Shown here one piece after another: positions 1-5,604 of a DNA stretch of 10,449 nt. The stretch is taken from the NCBI GenBank assembly GCA_024280785.1, contig JAJRPK010000403.1:1-10449 (forward strand), written 5' to 3'. Every line of letters begins with the position of its first letter. Position 1 is the stretch's first letter. The notes under the pieces are model-generated. The model worked only from the letters and a program-made list of their open reading frames with translations, had not been told where the DNA came from and made no database searches. Position numbers and translations under genes: made by a program. This DNA is from Gammaproteobacteria bacterium (GTDB taxonomy: Bacteria > Pseudomonadota > Gammaproteobacteria > Pseudomonadales > UBA7434).

Positions 1-399
1 CTTGGGGGTAATAGCTACAGTCATTTACTAATTTCACGTCGAATTAAACAGTTTTTTAACTCCACTGGGCATAATGTAGAAAAACTAAAAGAGAAAGGCA
101 CAACCAATTTTGCTTATATCAACCGATCTCAACTAGAAACCTTGAAAATAGCCTCGGATACTATCGTAGAAATAAGCTCGGCTGCAGGCACTATTTTAGG
201 TGTAGTTAAAGCTTGTGATGATTTAAAAGAGGGGGTTATTTCAATGGCCCATGCCTTTGGCGATGTTGATTCCGATGAAGCTAATATTCGTAGTCAAGGT
301 TCTTCGACCAATCGTCTGGTTTCGGACGAAGTACATTTTGACCCCATCACCGGCCAAGCAAGACAAAGTGCAATACCAGTAAATATTAGAGCGTTATAG
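1..399 (+). CDS. Molybdopterin-dependent oxidoreductase, C-terminal fragment (5' end outside window)
   Basis: The frame is open from the first base to the stop at 397-399, giving 132 in-window residues; the gene starts upstream of the window, so the in-frame TTG at 142 is not a real start. The residues match the C-terminal molybdopterin-dinucleotide-binding domain of the formate dehydrogenase/nitrate reductase (DMSO reductase) superfamily. There is an N-terminal LISRR segment, then AYINRSQLETLKI, the beta strand DTIVEISS, a GTILGVV strand, the characteristic EGVISMAHAFG turn, and near the end NRLVSDEVHFDPITG followed by IPVNI. In this family these loops bind the pterin guanine dinucleotide of the molybdenum cofactor. 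The catalytic half and any Fe-S ligands lie outside, so the substrate cannot be told. Superfamily assignment is fairly sure; the specific enzyme is unknown. Confidence 0.8.
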   Translation, partial: LGGNSYSHLLISRRIKQFFNSTGHNVEKLKEKGTTNFAYINRSQLETLKIASDTIVEISSAAGTILGVVKACDDLKEGVISMAHAFGDVDSDEANIRSQGSSTNRLVSDEVHFDPITGQARQSAIPVNIRAL

Positions 400-563
400 C
401 TACGGCTAACTGATGTTCGAACGTGAGCTAAATGCGGCTAGCGGCTATTAATTTTGATCTCTGGTCAATTCGTAGCAAGATTAGCAGTGGGATTGGTAAT
501 ATCCTTGTTACTGAATTTATTATCGAAGTAAATTTACGTTTACTCTTTACTTGCCCTGCTTAG

Positions 564-584
564 GCTGGTGTAAACTGTGCCAGC
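564..584. promoter_or_regulatory. Imperfect hairpin or operator-like inverted repeat upstream of ampG
   Basis: GCTGG at 564-568 and CCAGC at 580-584 are perfect inverted arms separated by 11 bases, followed by ATATTTTT. The element lies about 50 bases before the ampG start and 165 bases after the oxidoreductase stop. It could be an operator half-site pair of the T-N11-A style, or a weak Rho-independent terminator for the upstream gene; the 5-base stem is short for the latter. The rest of the 400-632 gap holds a short palindrome GTTCGAAC (415-422) and another, GTAAATTTAC (528-537). I see no convincing -35/-10 pair. Confidence 0.2.
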
Positions 585-632
585 ATATTTTTGATCTATT
601 TCTCGTACCTTATTGCGTTGTGATGATGTTGA

Positions 633-1895
633 ATGAGTGAGCTCAGCCCCGCCCAACCCTCTGTTCTTAAAGCGATGTTGAATCAGCGCATGTTGATATG
701 CGTGATGATTGGCTTTAGTTCTGGTATGCCTCTGTTCGTGATCATTCAAATGATTCCTCTGTGGCTGCGTGAGCAAGGTGTTAGTCTTGTCGCTATAGGC
801 TTATTTGCGCTTACGGGACTGCCCTATGCCTTCAAGTTTGCTTGGGCGCCATTGATGGATCGTTACACTTTATGGGGCAAGGGGCGACGTAAGAGTTGGA
901 TGCTGCTGTTGCAGGTTGCATTGCTGTTCGCTATTGGTAGCGTGGGGATGCTGGTGCCAGAACATCAGTTAAAAAGTATCGCCGTCATTACCTTTTTAAT
1001 TTCTGTATTCAGCGCTAGCCAAGATGTGGCAATCGATGCCTACCGTCGAGAATTATTGTCCGATAATGAATTGGGTTTAGGGAATTCAATCCATGTAATG
1101 GCTTACCGTATATCCACGCTTATTCCTGGTTCTTTGGGTTTTATTCTGGCAGATTATTTACCTTGGTCTGTAGTGTTCTGGATCGTTGCCGGATTTATGG
1201 GAATAGGGGCGATAACTTCAATTTTGGTGTCAGAGCCTGAGTTAAGCGAGGGTCAACCGAAAGATTTGCAAGAGGCGATTGTTCAGCCGTTTTTAGAATT
1301 TTGGCGACGAGCCGGCGGTCAGCAGGCTTTGCTTATTTTATCTTTTCTTTTTTTATACAAACTTGGCGATAGTATGGCAACGGCGCTATCGACACCCTTT
1401 TACTACGATTTAGGTTTTACTAAAACGCAAATAGGTTTGGTGGCTAAGCATGCGGCATTATGGCCCTCTATTATTGGTGGTGTCTTGGGTGGCATCCTTA
1501 TGCTTAGAATGGGTATCAACCGAGCGCTGTGGATTTTTGGTGTCGTACAGTTGCTAAGTATTTTGGGTTTTGCGGTATTAGCAGAAGTAGGTAATGACTT
1601 AAGACTGCTGGCAGCGGTTATTGGTTTTGAATATCTTGGTGTAGGTTTAGGTACGGCAGCTTTTGTCGCGTTTATTGCCAGAACCACCAACAAGCGTTAC
1701 GCGGCAACACAATTTGCGTTGTTCACAGCTATTACAGCGATACCTCGCACATTAATAAATGCTTCGACGGGAGTGATTGTTGAATCGATGGGGTGGACGT
1801 CGTTCTTTTTGCTCTGCACGGTATTAGCGATTCCTGGAATGTTGCTGTTGTTTCGAGTTGCTCCGTGGAACTCTGATTTTTCGCCTATAAAATAG
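633..1895 (+). CDS. ampG: AmpG-family muropeptide permease (MFS/PAT transporter)
   Basis: A 420-residue polytopic inner-membrane protein with about 12 hydrophobic segments. AmpG imports GlcNAc-anhydroMurNAc muropeptides from the periplasm into the cytosol for peptidoglycan recycling, and in some bacteria this controls beta-lactamase induction. Family landmarks are IGFSSGMPL in helix 1 (residues 26-34), the loop APLMDRYTLWGKGRRKSW (72-89) with the MFS-like Asp-Arg, FSASQDVAIDAYRREL (126-141), FLYKLGDSMATALSTPF (240-256), FEYLGVGLGTAAFVAF (332-347) and YAATQFALFTAITAIPR (356-372). E. coli AmpG is about 490 residues with 14 segments; this one ends after the canonical 12, common among AmpG paralogues, so a related substrate is possible. 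The ATG at 633 fits the family N terminus, though no good Shine-Dalgarno precedes it. It converges with the atl gene across 73 bases (1896-1968), where I find no strong terminator. Confidence 0.87.
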   Translation: MSELSPAQPSVLKAMLNQRMLICVMIGFSSGMPLFVIIQMIPLWLREQGVSLVAIGLFALTGLPYAFKFAWAPLMDRYTLWGKGRRKSWMLLLQVALLFAIGSVGMLVPEHQLKSIAVITFLISVFSASQDVAIDAYRRELLSDNELGLGNSIHVMAYRISTLIPGSLGFILADYLPWSVVFWIVAGFMGIGAITSILVSEPELSEGQPKDLQEAIVQPFLEFWRRAGGQQALLILSFLFLYKLGDSMATALSTPFYYDLGFTKTQIGLVAKHAALWPSIIGGVLGGILMLRMGINRALWIFGVVQLLSILGFAVLAEVGNDLRLLAAVIGFEYLGVGLGTAAFVAFIARTTNKRYAATQFALFTAITAIPRTLINASTGVIVESMGWTSFFLLCTVLAIPGMLLLFRVAPWNSDFSPIK

Positions 1896-1968
1896 CGTAG
1901 GGTAGAGGCCTTCTGATGATTTTCTGCTGAGATACCTGGATTTTTAATGGCTAATGCGCGTTCCTTTT

Positions 1969-2292
1969 TTAAGGCTCCCATAAATAGTCGCGCAGACTAA
2001 TTTTTTGATTGTGAATTAAAATCCCTTCTTCTGTTAGTCGCTTTATCTGTTCTTTATAGCTGGGCGAAGAGGGTGGCAGAGAAATTCTGCCCTGAGCGTT
2101 TATCACGCGATGCCAGGGGATCGAGGTATCTTTGGGTAAGCCCTTGAGTGAACTCCCCGCCAATCTTGCCGCTCGCGGTAAACCGGCGAGCAATGCTATT
2201 TGTCCATAGGTAGCAACTTGTCCTTTAGGAATGCGGTAGACGACTTGCCAAATGCGTTCCTTGTTTTTTAGTGGTATCGTTTTGTCTATCAT
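1969..2292 (-). CDS. atl: Alkyltransferase-like protein (ATL, MGMT family without catalytic Cys)
   Basis: A 107-residue protein corresponding to the DNA-binding C-terminal domain of O6-alkylguanine-DNA alkyltransferase. Visible landmarks are IPKGQVATYGQIA (residues 21-33, with the helix-turn-helix Tyr29), ARLAGSSLKG (42-51, with the arginine-finger position Arg43) and PWHRVINAQGRIS (59-71). In true methyltransferases the active-site motif is PCHRV; here Trp60 replaces the acceptor Cys, as in E. coli eAtl (YbaZ). ATL proteins bind O6-alkylguanine lesions, flip the base and hand the site to nucleotide excision repair rather than removing the alkyl group. The ATG lies 6 bases after the stop of the lipoprotein gene, so the two are probably cotranscribed as the tail of the Bat operon. 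The ribosome site is weak (GAAGTGA, somewhat distant), suggesting translational coupling. Confidence 0.92.
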   Translation of the reverse strand: MIDKTIPLKNKERIWQVVYRIPKGQVATYGQIALLAGLPRAARLAGSSLKGLPKDTSIPWHRVINAQGRISLPPSSPSYKEQIKRLTEEGILIHNQKISLRDYLWEP

Positions 2293-2298
2293 AGATTT

Positions 2299-3636
2299 TC
2301 ACTTCAACACAGAATAGGCGTCGCCCTCTGTTTCAAAAACATACCCAACCAAGCGATTACTTTCGAACACCAAGTGTTCTTTTTTAATGGCAATGTTTTG
2401 TGTGATCAAACGCTGTCGAATCAGAATAATCCCTCGTTTTAGAGTTCGCCGCTGTATACTCGCGGCTGCAAAGGTGAAAAACTCGCTGGCAACATTAGCG
2501 AGTGACTGAGCGCCGCTAAGATAAATAATATTCCCTGTTTCAGTTGTCGAAACTTTTAGTTTTAATCCATCAATTGTAATTGGTATTTTGGCAATGGAAA
2601 ATATAGTACAGCCTCGACTCAGGGGAAAAGGCTTCTTGCAGTTGATATCCTTTCTTTGAAGAGCAATAGTCTTCAGCCCACTGAGTTCTGGCCACGCTTG
2701 TTCTGCTGTCGAAGGCGGGTCTAACGCGCTGCTGGGGCTGTAAATCGGGGTGCTCGGCAGACTTGCTTCACTAGAGTTAGTAGTTTTTGTGGTAGTTATT
2801 TTGGTAGTTACTTTGGCTTGCGCTGATTTTTCTTTTACCGCTGAATCTGGAAAGTAAAATTTCTGGTCGCTTGCCGTGCTAGACATTGTAATACCGTTGG
2901 TGGTGTCGATAACGACTGGAGTCGCTTGCTTTAGTTGCGCCACGACAGGTGCGCTTTGTGCAACAGCGGGCAGTTTGTCTATTGATGGTATTCGTTTTTC
3001 TTGCACTATAGATGTTTCTTCAACGGGTGCAATTACTGCGACAGTAACAGAAGATTGCTGGCGACTATCTTTAATTGCATAGGACACATTGCTGAAATAT
3101 TCTACTCGGGTTGATTTCAGCTCTTCAAGAGCTAGATCTCTTTTAGTCGAGTTGCTATTAAATATTGACAGCGCGTGCCCAAACTGAAATTTGTTGCTCC
3201 GCCCACGCTTCTGTATCGTTTTAAATTTCACGAATACGGTGTCATTTGCTTTGGTTTTTATCGATACCGGGCGCATAAATTGACTCGAAAGATTAGCAAT
3301 CGTGAGTACACCGGGATCGACTAAAATAACATGAGAATGCCGGGTTCTTAACTTACTTTCTTTTTCCCCGTTAATTGAATATAAAACGCTTTGGTCAACA
3401 CCTTTAAAGTTTTTTAGTTCCGTTTTATAGATATATACCACGACTTTTCCTTCTGGGGGCGCGACTAACTGTGTAAACCGAGGCGGCAATGTGCAGGCGT
3501 TAAGCAGGTAAGCGAATAGGGCTAACACGAGAACGAAACGGAGTCTGACGGCTTGTTTAATCCAGTTGCTTAGCGCCAGTTGCGGTAATGGCAGTATCTT
3601 GGCTAACGGCAGTATCTTGGATAATAGATGAGTCAC
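2299..3636 (-). CDS. Predicted outer-membrane lipoprotein with N-terminal DUF2846-like domain
   Basis: A 445-residue protein that I do not recognise as a whole. A hydrophobic stretch at residues 34-45 ends in LLNAC, an acceptable lipobox with Cys48; Thr at +2 would favour the outer membrane. Residues about 58-140 (EGKVVVYIYK, then YSINGEKESKLR, HVILVDPGVLTI and NDTVFVKFK) resemble DUF2846-like beta-sandwich domains of small lipoproteins. Residues about 190-315 are a Ser/Thr/Pro/Val-rich, probably disordered linker. A C-terminal domain (about 316-445) contains Cys333 and Cys343, a possible periplasmic disulfide, then an alternating beta pattern (ITIDGLKLKVSTTETGNIIYLSG). The GTG at 3636 is chosen because no in-frame ATG is available upstream of the signal sequence and AAGG lies 9 bases before it. 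The region ahead of the hydrophobic core is long (about 33 residues), so the start is not certain. Its place after batD suggests an envelope partner of the Bat machine. Confidence 0.75.
   Translation of the reverse strand: MTHLLSKILPLAKILPLPQLALSNWIKQAVRLRFVLVLALFAYLLNACTLPPRFTQLVAPPEGKVVVYIYKTELKNFKGVDQSVLYSINGEKESKLRTRHSHVILVDPGVLTIANLSSQFMRPVSIKTKANDTVFVKFKTIQKRGRSNKFQFGHALSIFNSNSTKRDLALEELKSTRVEYFSNVSYAIKDSRQQSSVTVAVIAPVEETSIVQEKRIPSIDKLPAVAQSAPVVAQLKQATPVVIDTTNGITMSSTASDQKFYFPDSAVKEKSAQAKVTTKITTTKTTNSSEASLPSTPIYSPSSALDPPSTAEQAWPELSGLKTIALQRKDINCKKPFPLSRGCTIFSIAKIPITIDGLKLKVSTTETGNIIYLSGAQSLANVASEFFTFAAASIQRRTLKRGIILIRQRLITQNIAIKKEHLVFESNRLVGYVFETEGDAYSVLK
3586..3621. repeat. 18-base tandem duplication in the lipoprotein signal region
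   Basis: Two adjacent 18-base units (3586-3603 and 3604-3621) differ at only two positions and share the core GGCAGTATCTTGG. On the coding strand they yield the repeated peptide KILPLA/KILPLP near residues 7-18, ahead of the hydrophobic core. The duplication is in frame and lengthens the N-region by six residues. It most likely arose by replication slippage. Confidence 0.85.
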
Positions 3637-3645
3637 GCTTAAAGG

Positions 3646-3649
3646 CCTT
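3646..3649 (-). promoter_or_regulatory. Putative ribosome binding site for the lipoprotein gene
   Basis: AAGG on the minus strand lies 9 bases before the GTG at 3636 and is preceded by a run of A. It overlaps the palindrome AAAGGCCTTT (3641-3650), which could partly hide it in mRNA. TATAAA at 3655-3650 resembles a -10 box, but no matching -35 is visible and the leader would be very short, so I do not call a promoter. Confidence 0.35.
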
Positions 3650-3711
3650 TTTATACTTTGTTGATATTGGATCGGCGAGGTATCACTGCGCCATATCTTT
3701 GCTGTTTGTAT

Positions 3712-5604
3712 TCAGCTCGGGTAAAGCGGTGCTAATGCTTGTGTTTGTTTTGGACGGCAGGCTTTAACCTCAGTTACTGCCTCAAGTAGCGCTAAGCCAT
3801 TCCATACGGATGATTTTTTTTCAGTGGAGAACAATATTTTATCTAGATCACTAATGGCTTGGTTTAACAGATCGCTTTTAATTTTTGTCACAATATCGCT
3901 TGCACTTTTAGCTGAGAGATATTGCCGTTGCCCGTTAGCAACTTGCTGCTGTGCATAGGCATTTAGCCATTGAGGCAATGCCTTTTTTGCCTCCAGAGGG
4001 TCGTGATTTTGGCAGGCGTTTTTAAGCGCTTTGGCAGACTGTTTTAACGAGCTGTCATTTTTATCGTTGGTATCGATGCTGCGTTGTTGATAGCGGTTCG
4101 GTTGAGATTTCCTTATGATAAATATCCCGATAGCGGTTGCCAGCCACCCAGACATTGCAACTAATGCGAGAATTTTCCAAAAGCTAGCGCTGGTTTGTGT
4201 CTCAAGATCAGATTGAATGAGAGGAGCGTTCGAGGCGGCTGTCATTGCCGAGTCATCTGATGTAAGTTGTTTGTCTGCGGTTGCCACTGGACTTTCGCTG
4301 GCTTGATTACCGTTATTCTGACTATTAATGGCACGCTGATTATCTATTTGTTCATCTGCGGCTTGATCGATAGCGGGGAGCACAGTAATTATTTTTTTCT
4401 CAAGTGTAGTGTTTTCCCATTGACCGAGTACCGTGTTCCACCACTTTACTGAAATCGCAGCTAGTGTATAACGGCCCGCTCTAGTTGGTACCAGTGCAAA
4501 AGTATCGGTACGCTTTCCGGCAATCCCACCGGTCCATTGTTGATTGGTGAACTCCGGTTTTTCATTGTATAGATTGAGTCCCGCAACGCTTTCCAGCGAA
4601 GGTGCAGGTAAATTTTCTGCCGCTAGGCCTTTGGCAAAAATTGAAATAGCGCGGGTAATGGGTTCACCGACATGAACCTTATCCAGGTCTGTAGACCAGC
4701 TTTCCGTTAAATAAAGGGATTGCGCCGGTAACCAGTCAATTCCAATGCTATCGGTAGGTTTTTCTTTTACGTCGATAGTAATTGGGCGTGATTCAAGTCG
4801 TATTTTTTCTCCGCGGGAAAAAGGGTCGTAGCCAAAGCGGCTTCTAGAGCTCGTCGAAATCACCGCATCGAGAGATTGAGACGGAATTTCAAAAACACCG
4901 GGCTGTTGAATAAAGAGGGCGTAACGTTTCTCGACAACGGTGTAAGTATAACCATCAATTTCTCTTTGGCTGTTGCGATCTTCAAGTGGAATAACATCGG
5001 CATGGCTAAGTTCTAAACTGGGGACTACCGCATTATTGAATTGAACGCGATAAATGATGCGTAAAGTAAAGAGCAATTGCTCGCCCTCAAGGACTGATTT
5101 TTTGTCAACTTCGGCCTCAACTATAACCATGTTGTTGCTCAATTTACTTGCAACCGGGAGTGCCTTTATAACTTTTATTTTTAGTGCTTTACTGGATTCC
5201 TTGGCGAAAGTGAGAGAGGGAATCCAATACGACCCTAACTTTTTTGGTGACAAGGTTAAGGTTAATTTTTTTATCGATTCTGTTCTACCGTTAATCATGC
5301 TGAATGAGCGCTGCGAGGATCGATTGCCAATCTCAAAATATTTCTCGATGGGAGTTAGATCAATATCGCTAAGATCGCCGCTACCATTACTTAGTATGGT
5401 GAGGCGAATGGTTTCGTTGATTGGGATAATTTGCCGATCAACCTCAACTGATAGTGCGTGGCTTACTAGGGGTAAGCTACAGAGCGTAGCAATGAGCGCG
5501 TTCAATAATATTTTTCGGCGATAAAAACTGGCCATAGAAAGTTTAGTGCTCAGCATCACGGACATTTTTGTAGATAAGAATCTCACTAGCATTAAAACTA
5601 CCAT
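3712..5604 (-). CDS. batD: BatD-family protein (Bat operon exported beta-rich protein)
   Basis: A 630-residue protein of the BatD/oxygen-tolerance family. A signal peptide runs to about residue 50 (hydrophobic 32-47, cleavage likely after SHA). The exported region (about 51-410) has repeated beta-sandwich modules: SVEVDRQIIPINETIRLTI, IVEAEVDKKSVLEGEQLLFTL and LDKVHVGEPITRAISI each open a module in the typical way. A polar linker (410-470) leads to one membrane helix (about 475-497) and a cytosolic helical tail (500-630). BatD works with BatA and BatB in the Bat envelope complex; its exact role is unsettled. The first ATG at 5604 overlaps the batB/C stop (ATGGTAG), favouring translational coupling. 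However, Met14, Met17 or Met24 (ATG at 5565, 5556 or 5535) would give a more usual signal peptide, and none has a clear Shine-Dalgarno, so the start is uncertain by up to 23 codons. Confidence 0.9.
   Translation of the reverse strand: MVVLMLVRFLSTKMSVMLSTKLSMASFYRRKILLNALIATLCSLPLVSHALSVEVDRQIIPINETIRLTILSNGSGDLSDIDLTPIEKYFEIGNRSSQRSFSMINGRTESIKKLTLTLSPKKLGSYWIPSLTFAKESSKALKIKVIKALPVASKLSNNMVIVEAEVDKKSVLEGEQLLFTLRIIYRVQFNNAVVPSLELSHADVIPLEDRNSQREIDGYTYTVVEKRYALFIQQPGVFEIPSQSLDAVISTSSRSRFGYDPFSRGEKIRLESRPITIDVKEKPTDSIGIDWLPAQSLYLTESWSTDLDKVHVGEPITRAISIFAKGLAAENLPAPSLESVAGLNLYNEKPEFTNQQWTGGIAGKRTDTFALVPTRAGRYTLAAISVKWWNTVLGQWENTTLEKKIITVLPAIDQAADEQIDNQRAINSQNNGNQASESPVATADKQLTSDDSAMTAASNAPLIQSDLETQTSASFWKILALVAMSGWLATAIGIFIIRKSQPNRYQQRSIDTNDKNDSSLKQSAKALKNACQNHDPLEAKKALPQWLNAYAQQQVANGQRQYLSAKSASDIVTKIKSDLLNQAISDLDKILFSTEKKSSVWNGLALLEAVTEVKACRPKQTQALAPLYPS

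Noticed and set aside
415..422. GTTCGAAC palindrome as a LexA-type box
   Set aside because: The flanks do not fit the CTGT-N8-ACAG consensus, and an 8-base palindrome is expected by chance.
540..776. 78-codon minus-strand frame across the ampG start
   Set aside because: It overlaps the AmpG coding start on the opposite strand and has no recognisable features.
1896..1968. Possible bidirectional terminator between ampG and atl
   Set aside because: Only a 4-base stem around CCTTTTTTAAGG (1963-1974) is visible; it is too weak to call.
3637..3711. Internal promoter before the lipoprotein gene (TATAAA at 3650-3655)
   Set aside because: No -35 box lies at a suitable distance and the leader would be only a few bases.
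5054..5524. 156-codon open frame on the plus strand inside batD
   Set aside because: It lies fully antisense to a well-supported BatD gene, shows no recognisable domain and has low-information composition; it is a shadow frame.
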